Below the pieces are notes generated by a model. That model was not told where the DNA came from and searched no databases. It saw nothing but the letters and a program-made list of their open reading frames with translations. A program made the translations under genes and the position numbers. From contig CAJUCX010000004.1 of NCBI GenBank assembly GCA_910585195.1, forward strand, positions 1 through 46,129: a stretch of 46,129 nucleotides of DNA. Direction: 5' to 3'. The stretch's first letter is position 1; every line of letters starts with the position of its first letter. Positions 8,566-17,443 of the stretch are shown here, piece after piece. Source of the DNA: an uncultured Christensenellaceae bacterium (lineage in GTDB: Bacteria; Bacillota; Clostridia; Christensenellales; CAG-314).

Positions 8566-8596
8566 AAAAAAGAGCGCATTAAGCGCTCTTTTTTTG
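8566..8596. terminator. Bidirectional terminator between converging transcripts
   Basis: AGAGCGC/GCGCTCT stem with loop ATTAA, an A run on the left and a T run on the right. It serves the plus-strand lipoprotein ending at 8556. It is also the only terminator-like hairpin downstream of the minus-strand operon that ends at 8734. Confidence 0.8.
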
Positions 8597-8733
8597 TACC
8601 TTTTTTATAACAAAAAACTTATGGAATATCAATTAAATAAAATAAATAAAACAAGTGCAACCGCATTAACTATTTGCTTTTATGCATCACAAGCATTATT
8701 TTAACGTGCTGCCATATAAATTTTACTAAAAAA

Positions 8734-10317
8734 TTATTTATTCTTGCTTACCCCGCGCAAGTTACTGCGGTTTTTCCATATTACGTTGTAGACGTAAAGC
8801 AAACAATCTATCCAAATTATAGCAAATGCCGCTATGCACGCTATAGTCAAAAACTCGCCGGAAGCATACATAACCGTACCGCTATTGCCCAACGTTTGCA
8901 TAAACACCAGACGGTAATCGCCTATTGCGGAAAACATTATTGCAAACAAAACGGTAACCGACGTAAGCACTACCGCCCTGACGCATACTTCCCATACTTT
9001 AACGGTTTTGCAATTTGCACCTATTAACGTCAAAATTATACTTACCGCCGACAACACCATCACTGCCAACGCATAGCACACAACATAATTAGGACTAGGT
9101 ATACCGCCGCTTGCCCCTCCGTCTGCGTAAAGAGTAAGATACGCGTACAGATTGACGCCGCTTTCGGCACCGTAACTTGCATAAGGAAGAGAAAGCGCCA
9201 AAAGTATCAAAAGTAATGATACAGAGTACCCAACAACAAGAAGTTGCTTTGCAATACTTAATCTTGCTTTGCCTGTTTTGCTTGTAATTATCAACCTGTC
9301 GCCGATTTCTATATATTCCTTTATTCCGTCAAACAAAGCGCAAAGCATTGCAAGCACCGGCACTATCAACATTGCCCAATAAGCAATGCCGGTCGATACG
9401 TTGGAATAATACACGGCATCTTCCGCAAAGCCTTTTATATCTGCTAATAATTGTCCCTGCAAATTAAATATCGACGGAATGCAATATATAAAAATTACCG
9501 CAAACGCCAAGCAGGAAATCAACCGCAGAGTTTTCATCACAACATACTTTTTGGCATAACCGTTGTTTCTTGCAGACGACACACCGCAGTTGAACAAAGC
9601 AATGACAAGCGGCAGAACGGTGCAAGTCAGCAGCAACAATGCCGCCCTATGATTTAACAAAGCATTTACTATATTTCCGCCGTAAAGCGAAAGTATTTCA
9701 ATATAAAAAGTTTGCGCCACGACTGCGCCGTTGTCGTCAAACACATTGTACGTAAAAGAATACAACGGCAATACAAAAGACACTATGGCAAGCACCGCCA
9801 AAACAGGGTAAATGTACGTTGTAAACGTAATTTCCTTGTAGGAGGCTTTATCAAAAAATACTTTCGTCAGCATTTCCATATTATCAAATACTGACAGCGT
9901 TGCAAACAACAACGGAAATATGATGTTAAGAACGAATATTGCCGTTATTTTGCCAACTGATGCAAGTATACGAAACTGCACCGACAAAAGCACGGGATAA
10001 CCCACACAAAACGCGACGAAAGCCACCGCCGCAATTACTGATTTTGCAACATCTGCCTTGAAACCTGTGTTTTTACAAGTTTTAATAATTAACAATACTG
10101 CCGAAAGAACCGCAGCAACCGCCGAACAAATTATCAAAACAGTACAGACAACTGCATTTGCTTTTACAGCCTCCGCAGAGTTTCCGCACACACTCAGTAT
10201 TGAGTATCCATCGATAAAGTCAATTACTAACCCCAATATCAATGCAGCTGCAATAACCAAATATGCAACTGCGAAAATCGTGCTTTTTATTTTTTTGCTT
10301 TTGTCGAAAGTAGTCAT
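8734..10317 (-). CDS. Polytopic membrane protein of unknown function
   Basis: This 527-residue protein is made almost entirely of hydrophobic helices (about 12) separated by short loops. There are few charged residues and no motif I recognise. The ribosome binding site GAGGTGA precedes the ATG. It is the last gene after the redox operon, 100 bases behind the Ig-like lipoprotein, so it may be co-transcribed with it. It could be a transporter or an assembly partner for the upstream redox proteins; neither is shown by the sequence. Confidence 0.75.
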   Translation of the reverse strand: MTTFDKSKKIKSTIFAVAYLVIAAALILGLVIDFIDGYSILSVCGNSAEAVKANAVVCTVLIICSAVAAVLSAVLLIIKTCKNTGFKADVAKSVIAAVAFVAFCVGYPVLLSVQFRILASVGKITAIFVLNIIFPLLFATLSVFDNMEMLTKVFFDKASYKEITFTTYIYPVLAVLAIVSFVLPLYSFTYNVFDDNGAVVAQTFYIEILSLYGGNIVNALLNHRAALLLLTCTVLPLVIALFNCGVSSARNNGYAKKYVVMKTLRLISCLAFAVIFIYCIPSIFNLQGQLLADIKGFAEDAVYYSNVSTGIAYWAMLIVPVLAMLCALFDGIKEYIEIGDRLIITSKTGKARLSIAKQLLVVGYSVSLLLILLALSLPYASYGAESGVNLYAYLTLYADGGASGGIPSPNYVVCYALAVMVLSAVSIILTLIGANCKTVKVWEVCVRAVVLTSVTVLFAIMFSAIGDYRLVFMQTLGNSGTVMYASGEFLTIACIAAFAIIWIDCLLYVYNVIWKNRSNLRGVSKNK

Positions 10318-10417
10318 AAAAAAATCACCTCATAGGCATATTATCATATATTTAATATTTAATGCAATAAATATTTAATAAACGTAAAACCAGATAATAC
10401 GGTATTTACGCAAAATA

Positions 10418-11059
10418 TCAAACGCTTTTAAGAGTAATAACCGTATATCTTTGAGTTGCACTTACGGTACAAATTTTATTATTCTCATCCTTGTACCCGT
10501 CGTTTGAATATCCGTCGGGACAACGCAATACTACAACATGATAATTTGCTTGCGCCAACTCATATACCGCCGACCCGTCGGCGTCAGTAACGTCAGGTCG
10601 ACATCCTGCGCCGTCCGTATCAGCAACATCACAAAGCTGCACAAAAACACCTTCTATAGGTTTACCCTTTTCAGATACTGCAAATACCGTATACGTAAGA
10701 AGTTTTTCTCCATCTTCTTCTTTTGCTTCAACAATATTTATTTCGGCAGTTCTTTTGGATTCCGTCAGCAATTTGGCGTCGTAAGAATATGCCCCATCGA
10801 CACCGGCCAACGAAACAATATAACAAGCTGCATCAATTTGAAAAACTGCTTTTCCGTCTTTGAGCGACTGCTCTGCCGCAATCGTTCCGTCAAGCGCAAC
10901 AAGTTGCACTTTGACTCCTTCAAGCACTTCCGGGTTGCCGCAAGCAACGTTAACATTATACTCTCTCGGCGTATTTCCGCACGCCGAAAAAGACATAACG
11001 CCAAACAGCATAATTACATTCAACAAAAACACTGTAATAATCTTAAATGATTTTTTCAT
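10418..11059 (-). CDS. Lipoprotein with two Ig-like (transthyretin/SpaA-type) domains
   Basis: The gene encodes about 213 residues from the ATG at 11059; a TTG at 11080 in the same frame is a less likely start. The signal peptide ends in the lipobox FSAC. Two domains follow, each with the pattern of prealbumin-like or SpaA-like surface modules: GVKVQLVALDG then KAVFQIDAACYIVSL, and GVFVQLCDVAD then SAVYELAQANYHVVVL. Such domains are structural or ligand-binding on the cell surface. It starts 29 bases after the TlpA-like gene and belongs to the same operon. Confidence 0.7.
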   Translation of the reverse strand: MKKSFKIITVFLLNVIMLFGVMSFSACGNTPREYNVNVACGNPEVLEGVKVQLVALDGTIAAEQSLKDGKAVFQIDAACYIVSLAGVDGAYSYDAKLLTESKRTAEINIVEAKEEDGEKLLTYTVFAVSEKGKPIEGVFVQLCDVADTDGAGCRPDVTDADGSAVYELAQANYHVVVLRCPDGYSNDGYKDENNKICTVSATQRYTVITLKSV

Positions 11060-11088
11060 AAATTTTTTCTTAAACCTCAATGTACAAT

Positions 11089-12171
11089 TTATTTAGTCGC
11101 ATATTCTTCAAAAAGTTTATTGAATTCAGATAATGTCGCTACTCCCATTATTTTACAGATTATTCCCTCTCTGTCAATCAATACCGATTTAGGCCATCTC
11201 GTTACATTGTATCTTGCAAAATAACCCGTCGTATCACGCACCATATAAAACGGCAACCTCATATAATCTCTGTAAGTTTTTATTTCATCCGTTTGGTCAA
11301 ATCTGTTAAAACATATTACGGCAATATCTTCTTTGTATTTATTGTACGCAGACACCATAGCGGGAAACTCCTGCTCGCAATACGGACAATCATTGTAATA
11401 AAAATTGATGAGAACCGCTTTTTTGGCTTTTAACAACTCGCTTAACGTTATTTCTTCGCCGTCTACGGTAAATACAGTAAAATCATAAATTACATCGCCT
11501 TCACTATAAACAATTTCGGAACCATCTCCTTGCATTATTTCCCCTTTTAACGTTACTGTAAGTATTGCAAATTTATCGTTTTCTCCAACAGAGTTTACTT
11601 CATAAGAATCATCATACTTATACCCTCGTGCTATATTTGAAAGTGTAACATTGTATATACCCGATGACATTGTTTTTGTTGCTATACCTGACTGTGCATA
11701 AACATTCCCAATCTCTCTGTTGTCTTTATCGTAAAAATATACTTGTGGCGCGCTGGCAGTATATAATTCGCCATTCGTCCTTAAAAACACAACTATAAAC
11801 GTTGCGCTGTCAACAGCGGGATTTTCCGACAACTTTGGTATAACAAGCGTTCCTTTGATATTATTACACCGTGCACAATGTAACGACATACTTCCATTTA
11901 AAACAGTCGTCGGTTCTGTGTCTATTTTATACTCTTGCCACAAATGACCTTTTGATATAACATCGCTTTCAGCATCATTGCACAAACTGCAAAATCTTTG
12001 CAAGAGCCCGTCTTCCGTACACGTTGCGTCTTTAATTACTTGCCACTCTCCATAAATATGAGTATGACCTTTTGTGCCCAAACCAATATATAATCCAATA
12101 CCGCCGCCTATTAAAACAAGCACTACACATAAAAAAATAATTAAAATACGTCTATTTACCGTTAGTTTCAT
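11089..12171 (-). CDS. Membrane-anchored TlpA/thioredoxin-like protein with CxxC modules
   Basis: The gene encodes 360 residues. The ATG at 12171 is preferred over the GTG at 12180 because AAGGTGG then sits at proper distance. One N-terminal helix (residues 9-31) anchors the protein outside. Residues 36-104 hold a module with GEWQ, Cys51, then CSLC (61-64) and CARC (99-102), like that of the divergent lipoprotein at 7753. A beta-rich middle follows. The C-terminal third is a TlpA-like thioredoxin fold with active site CPYC (262-265) and a cis-proline segment RWPKSVLIDREG. It probably reduces or exchanges disulfides outside the membrane, fed by the polyferredoxin fusion encoded 10 bases upstream. 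Confidence 0.87.
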   Translation of the reverse strand: MKLTVNRRILIIFLCVVLVLIGGGIGLYIGLGTKGHTHIYGEWQVIKDATCTEDGLLQRFCSLCNDAESDVISKGHLWQEYKIDTEPTTVLNGSMSLHCARCNNIKGTLVIPKLSENPAVDSATFIVVFLRTNGELYTASAPQVYFYDKDNREIGNVYAQSGIATKTMSSGIYNVTLSNIARGYKYDDSYEVNSVGENDKFAILTVTLKGEIMQGDGSEIVYSEGDVIYDFTVFTVDGEEITLSELLKAKKAVLINFYYNDCPYCEQEFPAMVSAYNKYKEDIAVICFNRFDQTDEIKTYRDYMRLPFYMVRDTTGYFARYNVTRWPKSVLIDREGIICKIMGVATLSEFNKLFEEYATK

Positions 12172-12181
12172 AATCCCCACC

Positions 12182-13858
12182 TTATGCAGTTTTCAAAAAG
12201 ACATCTATTTGCTCTTTCAAAATATCAAAAGTTACCGACCCTTGTCTGATAAAGACTATTTTATGTGAACTGTCAAGAATTACGGTCATAGGATAAAGGC
12301 TCTTACCGCCAAGCATACTGTAAACGTTTCCGCCAATACCGTCCCCTGTATCCTGCGCAAACATTATCGAATAGTCCGCCCACGTACGCGAATCATCGTA
12401 AATATCTCTTTTAGTATTTATAAATGTTAAAACGCCGTACTGTCCGTCTTTTTCCGTAATCATCGCACTGTGAACGGCAACAACGCTGACGCGTTCCCCA
12501 TAATAATGCGCAATGCGCTCAAATTCAGGCAACTCCGTTACGCACGGACCGCACCACGTCGCCCAAAAGTTTATGATAACTATGTCGGCGTCTGTTTCAG
12601 ACAACGAAAATTTACCGTCCCCATAAAGTTCTAAAGATATATCCGGACAAATATCCCCAACTGAATATACAGTCTGTTCATTAGGAACATACTGTGTATC
12701 TAAAAAATTGTAAAAAACAAATGCGCCCAACAGAACCGCCAACGCCGCACACCATGCTATTGCACTTTTGCCAAATCTTTTGCTCTTTTTAGGCACAACA
12801 GCGTCTATTTCACGACGCACTTGTGCCACGGCATCAGACGTTTCCTTACATAAATTGCTACTTTCATACAAAAAACCTTGACACTTTATGGCCTTTGTCG
12901 GACAACTGTCAGCACATTCACCGCAATTTATGCATTCGTGGTCGCCGACAATTCTAATATCCATCTTACAACTGCTTACACATGCGCCGCATTCGGTACA
13001 CCGTTCTTTTTGCAACTTTACACCAAGCGGTGCAAGTCTGTTGAAAAGCCCGTAAATAGCGCCCAACGGACATAAAAATCTACAAAATCCCCTGTAAACA
13101 AACACGCAAGCAACGATAATTATTATTAAAACACCAAACTTAATCAAAAACAATAGCCCCAGCATGGCAAACATATCGGCATTTGCAGGATGAACCAAAA
13201 GCCATATCGCACCGCCAAGCGTTCCTCCCGGACAAATATATTTGCAAAATGCAGGCACGCTTGTTCCGCTTGACATAAATGCCAGAGGAAGCGCTATTAC
13301 AAACATAATGAGAATAATATACTTAAAATATGATAAGAAATATGTAAATCTGCTTTTGGGCAACTTTGGCGTTTTAATTTTATATAGCAACTCTTGAAAC
13401 AAACCAAGCGGACAAAAAAATCCGCAAACCGTACGCCCAAACAATATCCCGAACAATAAAATGATGCCCACAATATAATACGGTGCTTTTTTATCCGATG
13501 CAGACAATGCATTTTGCAATGCACCTAACGGACATGCAGCAACAGCCCCGGGACAAGAATAGCAATTAATACCCGGCACACACAAAATCTTTGTATCACC
13601 TTGATATATGCTTCCGCTGATAAACCCTTTTATGTTCACATTATACAACAACGCAGTATAGACCTGTATCAATCTTCGTCTTGCCGGTCTGTAATGCGAA
13701 ACCCATTTTTTGAGAGTCAATTCGGTCTTTATGCCGCTATGTTTTTCTTGCCTGTACCTTTTGATTAAGCGTATTATGCAAAGGACGGTATATGCCAACA
13801 CTGCTACCAATATACACGTTACCGTTATGGTCAATATAATAATTACTGTGTCCACCAT
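12182..13858 (-). CDS. Polyferredoxin membrane protein fused to a TlpA-like thioredoxin domain
   Basis: This 558-residue fusion has an N-terminal helix (5-28), a cysteine cluster CVPGINCYSCPGAVAACP (93-110) and then the NapH/YccM-like membrane part with CGFFCP (145-150), CKYICP (205-210) and CRFLCP (259-264). Two classical 4Fe-4S motifs follow, CTECGACVSSC (287-297) and CINCGECADSC (309-319). A last helix (about 367-385) leads to an external thioredoxin domain with WCGPC (435-439). Known relatives of the membrane part carry electrons across the membrane. Here the covalent thioredoxin suggests that cytoplasmic electrons reduce an extracellular disulfide, an alternative to CcdA/DsbD. The direction of electron flow is inferred. 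Confidence 0.9.
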   Translation of the reverse strand: MVDTVIIILTITVTCILVAVLAYTVLCIIRLIKRYRQEKHSGIKTELTLKKWVSHYRPARRRLIQVYTALLYNVNIKGFISGSIYQGDTKILCVPGINCYSCPGAVAACPLGALQNALSASDKKAPYYIVGIILLFGILFGRTVCGFFCPLGLFQELLYKIKTPKLPKSRFTYFLSYFKYIILIMFVIALPLAFMSSGTSVPAFCKYICPGGTLGGAIWLLVHPANADMFAMLGLLFLIKFGVLIIIIVACVFVYRGFCRFLCPLGAIYGLFNRLAPLGVKLQKERCTECGACVSSCKMDIRIVGDHECINCGECADSCPTKAIKCQGFLYESSNLCKETSDAVAQVRREIDAVVPKKSKRFGKSAIAWCAALAVLLGAFVFYNFLDTQYVPNEQTVYSVGDICPDISLELYGDGKFSLSETDADIVIINFWATWCGPCVTELPEFERIAHYYGERVSVVAVHSAMITEKDGQYGVLTFINTKRDIYDDSRTWADYSIMFAQDTGDGIGGNVYSMLGGKSLYPMTVILDSSHKIVFIRQGSVTFDILKEQIDVFLKTA

Positions 13859-13886
13859 CTCTACTCTAACAACTCCCTTGCAAAAG

Positions 13887-14690
13887 TTATCCCAAACCGA
13901 TGCACTCGGTACAAATGTTAACAGCTTTTATCAAAACGTCGCTTGCTCCACCGTTTATAATACCTAAAACTATAAATATCACCGCCACTGCTATAATGGT
14001 CAGCCTCAGCACAAATACACCTTGCTTTGAACTGTATTTTTCAAATACAGATTTCTGATTGTGAATAACTGTCGGCTCATTCTGCTTATATGTGTTTTGG
14101 TAAATGCAAAGTTTTTTTAATATTTCATTCTCTTTTGCAGAAACAATACACTCGCCTATGATTGCAAAAATAAACAGCACAACAGATAATATTATCCAAG
14201 GCAACAGCACCCTCAACATAGTTAAAATATTGCTGTTTACGTCAACTGTTGTAGAGTGTCCAAAATCAGTAAGTTTTACAATAAAAATTATTGAGGTAAC
14301 AAGCCCAAATATTGCGCACACCAACCATATAACTGCTCGAACGACATCTATTTTTTTAAGATTTCGTTTTTCCTCAACACATTCAAAAAAATTGTTTTCA
14401 AGAAGTCTTTTGCGCAACTGTCTGGATTTATACGGCATATTATTTACTTTTTTTGTCTTTACAGTTGGAATCAACTCACTCAATAAAGCGCCTAAAACTA
14501 TAGAAACCACCCACAAAATCATCGGAACAAGTAAAAGACCAAGTCTTTCACTTGCCGCTTCTCTGCTGAAACCTTCCGTGTAATAAATATCGGCACAAAG
14601 ACATATAAAAAGAATGCCGACGATAATTGTAAATACGCCGACAAAAAAACCATAACTTAATCGTATTTTACTTGCCGAAATTCCATTCAT
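13887..14690 (-). CDS. Membrane protein ending in a CD1871A-type CXXC tail
   Basis: This 267-residue protein has about five or six hydrophobic segments. Its last helix runs into NICTECIGLG at the very C-terminus. As I recall, this ending is typical of the small CD1871A-family CXXC proteins of Clostridia, which lie next to 4Fe-4S binding and TlpA-like genes, as here. The bulk of this protein is much longer than that family and not recognised. It is the first gene of the redox operon, 28 bases ahead of the polyferredoxin fusion. The CxxC probably faces the outside and may receive or pass electrons. Confidence 0.7.
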   Translation of the reverse strand: MNGISASKIRLSYGFFVGVFTIIVGILFICLCADIYYTEGFSREAASERLGLLLVPMILWVVSIVLGALLSELIPTVKTKKVNNMPYKSRQLRKRLLENNFFECVEEKRNLKKIDVVRAVIWLVCAIFGLVTSIIFIVKLTDFGHSTTVDVNSNILTMLRVLLPWIILSVVLFIFAIIGECIVSAKENEILKKLCIYQNTYKQNEPTVIHNQKSVFEKYSSKQGVFVLRLTIIAVAVIFIVLGIINGGASDVLIKAVNICTECIGLG

Positions 14691-14718
14691 AAAATTTAAC
14701 CTATATTTTATTTTTTAT

Positions 14719-14747
14719 ATAATAATATAAATAACCGTTTTTAACAA
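14719..14747 (-). promoter_or_regulatory. Likely promoter of the redox operon
   Basis: On the minus strand, TTGTTA (14747-14742), 17 bases, then TATTAT (14724-14719), about 28 bases before the first start codon. The match is moderate and the surroundings are very AT-rich. Confidence 0.4.
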
Positions 14748-14868
14748 ACAAATTGTAATTAAATTAATAATCGCATATATTTCCACGGTGTCTTTGCACC
14801 ATGTAACTTGCCGACAAATTGCAACTCTTTATACTTTAATATGATATCATATAATCATTTCTTATAAT

Positions 14869-15417
14869 TTACTTTTTTTCGTAGATTTCTCTTTTCAATA
14901 TGCCTACGTACGGCAAACTGCGATATTGCTGCGCATAGTCCAAACCGTAGCCTACGATAAACTCGTCGCCGATTTCGCAGCAGGAATAATCCGCCTGAAT
15001 AGGCAGCTTTCTTCTCGAAGGTTTATCAAACAGCGTAACCACCGTAAAAGATTTTGCGCCGCGTCCCAAAATAAGGTCTTTCATTCTTGACAGCGTATGC
15101 CCCGAGTCTACTATATCTTCCACCAAAATGACGTCTCTGTCATAAACAGATGCAGCCAAATCCATAACGATTTTTGGCACGCCGGAACTTTCCGCAGCAT
15201 TGCCGTAAGACGAAACCGTCATAAAGTCAAGCTGAACGGACGTTTGCATTGCGCGTACCACGTCGCAATAGAAAAAGACACTCCCCTTCAAAACGCTTAT
15301 TGCAAGAGGCGGAGTGTCTGCATTCTTAAATTTTTCGTCAAGCCAAGCGGCAGCCGATTTTACCATTTGGGCAATTTCCTTTTCGCTTAAAACTATTCTT
15401 TCCAAATCTTTATTCAT
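14869..15417 (-). CDS. hpt: Hypoxanthine phosphoribosyltransferase
   Basis: This 182-residue cytoplasmic enzyme transfers phosphoribose from PRPP to hypoxanthine (and usually guanine) in purine salvage. The PRPP-binding motif VILVEDIVDSGHTL lies at about residues 93-106. The PPi-loop region AISVLKGSVFF and the C-terminal DEFIVGYGLDY, both typical of bacterial Hpt, are present. The length matches the family. A good promoter and the ribosome binding site AGAGG precede the ATG. It stands alone. Confidence 0.95.
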   Translation of the reverse strand: MNKDLERIVLSEKEIAQMVKSAAAWLDEKFKNADTPPLAISVLKGSVFFYCDVVRAMQTSVQLDFMTVSSYGNAAESSGVPKIVMDLAASVYDRDVILVEDIVDSGHTLSRMKDLILGRGAKSFTVVTLFDKPSRRKLPIQADYSCCEIGDEFIVGYGLDYAQQYRSLPYVGILKREIYEKK

Positions 15418-15442
15418 ATAAAAACCTCTTTCGTTCGCCCAT

Positions 15443-15471
15443 ATGATAGCACAAATTATATATCATTTCAA
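15443..15471 (-). promoter_or_regulatory. Promoter of hpt
   Basis: On the minus strand, TTGAAA (15471-15466), 17 bases, TATCAT (15448-15443), ending 25 bases before the start codon. Confidence 0.65.
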
Positions 15472-15623
15472 TAGAGAAATTTTGCACCTTGCATATTTGC
15501 AGACGTCAAAAAAACTCATTACTTTTGCTTTTAAGAAAAATTGTTAAGAAACAAACCTGATATTCAGATTTTTGCAACAAACATTACCGCAAATTAAATA
15601 TTTTTATTTTGAATAGCAAAATA

Positions 15624-15662
15624 ATAAACGGCAAAGCAACGTTCAACCGCTTTGCCGTTTAT
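15624..15662 (-). terminator. Terminator of the aldolase gene
   Basis: A 14-bp perfect stem (15624-15637 with 15649-15662) with an 11-base loop starts 10 bases after the stop at 15672. The T run on the minus strand is broken (TTATTTTG), so termination may be incomplete. Confidence 0.6.
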
Positions 15663-15671
15663 AAAACCAAA

Positions 15672-16661
15672 TTAAATTTCCACACCCATAAGTTTATCGA
15701 GAAACGCTTCGTAATCGTCTCTGCCGTCGCGCAAAAACTCTATTGCAGACGACGGGTGAACGTTGCACAAACCGGTAAGAAGATAAGGCACGTCATAGCC
15801 CCAAATTACGCCCTGCTGTTTAAGCGGATTTATATAATCCCTAATAAACTTCAACGCAGGCTGAATGTTGTATTTCGGGTTGCGCAAAAAGCCCAACAAA
15901 GATTCGAGATAGCAGTTGCCGGCGCCTCTGCCCATACCCGACATTGTGCCGTCGAGATAATTTACGCCCATTGCGCAGGCTTCTATGGTGTTGGCAAATG
16001 CGAGTTGCTGATTGTTGTGCGCGTGTATGCCTATTTCTTTGCCGTATTTTTCTGCAAGTTCCAGATACATATCCGAAACTCGTCTGATTTCTTCCGGATA
16101 AATTGCGCCGAAACTGTCTACTATGTAAATTACGTCCACCGGCGATTTGCAGGCTTCTTCCAAAGCGCGGATAATGTCGCTCTCTTGATTTTTCGAAATT
16201 GCCATAATATTGCAACTTGTTTGGTAACCCATTTTGTGGCAGTACTCTATCATTTCCACAGCGGAAGCAATTTGGTTTACGTACGTGGCAATGCGATACA
16301 TGTCTATTACAGACTCTTTTTTGGGTATAACTTCGTTTTGAAGGTCCACCCTGCCGACGTCAGACATGACGGATATTTTCATATCCGTATTATTTTCGCC
16401 TACGATAACGCGGATGTCTTTTTCGTCGCAAAATTTCCACTTGCCGAATTTTTCTACCGAAAAAAGTTTTTTGGAAACTTTATAGCCGAACTCCATATAA
16501 TCCACACCGCACGCCAAGTTGGTTTTATATAACTCTTTTACAAACTCGTCGCTGAAACGAAAATTATTTACCAAACCGCCGTCTCTTAGCGTTGCGTCAA
16601 AAAGCTTTACGCTTTTACGAGCCGATTGTAAATTTCCTGCATTTTCTCTTAATTTCTTCAT
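15672..16661 (-). CDS. DRE-TIM metallolyase, HMG-CoA lyase/oxovalerate aldolase-like
   Basis: This 329-residue protein has the DRE-TIM barrel signature LFDATLRDGG near residues 20-29 and the metal-binding HAHNNQQLA near residue 210. Further TIM-barrel strands (YIVDSFGAIYP, NYLDGTMSGMGRGAGN) are present. These belong to the family of HMG-CoA lyase, 4-hydroxy-2-oxovalerate aldolase and isopropylmalate synthase. The protein lacks the C-terminal regulatory domain of the synthases. The DRE arginine-aspartate pair is intact, so it should be catalytically active, but the substrate cannot be told. It is monocistronic with its own promoter and terminator. Confidence 0.85.
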   Translation of the reverse strand: MKKLRENAGNLQSARKSVKLFDATLRDGGLVNNFRFSDEFVKELYKTNLACGVDYMEFGYKVSKKLFSVEKFGKWKFCDEKDIRVIVGENNTDMKISVMSDVGRVDLQNEVIPKKESVIDMYRIATYVNQIASAVEMIEYCHKMGYQTSCNIMAISKNQESDIIRALEEACKSPVDVIYIVDSFGAIYPEEIRRVSDMYLELAEKYGKEIGIHAHNNQQLAFANTIEACAMGVNYLDGTMSGMGRGAGNCYLESLLGFLRNPKYNIQPALKFIRDYINPLKQQGVIWGYDVPYLLTGLCNVHPSSAIEFLRDGRDDYEAFLDKLMGVEI

Positions 16662-16718
16662 ATCAATAGTAATTTCCTGTCAATATTTTTTTAGCATAGT
16701 TTATTTTTGAACGGTTAT

Positions 16719-16746
16719 ATTATAGCACAACGGCTGATTATTGCAA
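16719..16746 (-). promoter_or_regulatory. Promoter of the aldolase gene
   Basis: On the minus strand, TTGCAA (16746-16741), 16 bases, then a perfect TATAAT (16724-16719). The start codon lies 57 bases further on. The rest of 16662-17024 holds only this promoter and the terminator at 16890-16925. Confidence 0.6.
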
Positions 16747-16889
16747 ACGGTTAAATGACCGCCGTATAAAAATTCGTCTGTAAAACCGACGTTTTTTTGC
16801 GCCATGCTTTGACCTTTAACAGGCATAATTCAATATATTTCGAAGTTTTGCAAATACCTGCGTCAACCGCAGTAATGCTATAAAACAAC

Positions 16890-16925
16890 TAAAAAAACAG
16901 TGCAAACTTGCACTGCTTTTTGTTT
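16890..16925 (-). terminator. Terminator of the first coiled-coil gene
   Basis: CAGTGC/GCACTG stem (16898-16915), with an A run on the left that gives a T tail on the minus strand, and T-rich sequence on the right as well. It lies 100 bases past the stop at 17025 and may also work on the plus strand. Confidence 0.65.
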
Positions 16926-17024
16926 TTACTAAATACTTATACCTATTGCAATCAACTTGCCGTTAAAATGTCTTATTGCAACTTTATTGCGGCTGCAAGG
17001 CTTTTGCACGGCACTATACAACTT

Positions 17025-17249
17025 TTACAGATTGTCGTAATCGTTGGTAAGTTCTTGCAACTGTTGGCGTTTAGACTCGATTTCTTGCGTAAATGCGCGA
17101 AAAAACGCAACGTCGTCGTCGTTTGGTCTTGTTTGGCTGATGTAAGACTCTAAAAGCGCGGCGATAGAACGTGAACGCTTAATTTCGAGATACTGAATTT
17201 CTCTTTCTAGTGCGTTTATTTCGTTTGCCAATTGTTTCTTTAATGACAT
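17025..17249 (-). CDS. Small coiled-coil protein, tandem paralogue A
   Basis: The gene encodes 74 residues from the ATG at 17249, chosen because AAAAGGAGG precedes it; an in-frame start at 17300 lacks this. It is almost all charged helix, with heptad-like EINALEREIQYLEIKR. It matches its neighbour at 17444 position by position: EI-LE-KR-RS-AAL, then PN-D-DV-F, then IE-R--LQ. No named family is recognised. Both lack signal or membrane segments, so they are probably small cytoplasmic proteins, perhaps adaptors. Confidence 0.75.
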   Translation of the reverse strand: MSLKKQLANEINALEREIQYLEIKRSRSIAALLESYISQTRPNDDDVAFFRAFTQEIESKRQQLQELTNDYDNL

Positions 17250-17443
17250 AAATTTGTCCTCCTTTTGTTTTATGCTAAATCGGCATAAACGCCGTAACAT
17301 TATTTACTTGAATTTCGAATTTATAAAACCTACGATTTATTGCTTAATTAAAGCACACATTGTTTCGATTGTCAAGAGCAACGGTTAAAACCATACAGCG
17401 AAAGCAATATACTCCAACGCGTATGAAAACTTAATGCAAAATA

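Noticed and set aside
15609..16532. 307-codon open frame on the plus strand, antisense to the aldolase
   Set aside because: It mirrors the codon structure of the aldolase gene, has no ribosome binding site and shows a Cys/His/Arg/Tyr-rich composition typical of antisense frames.
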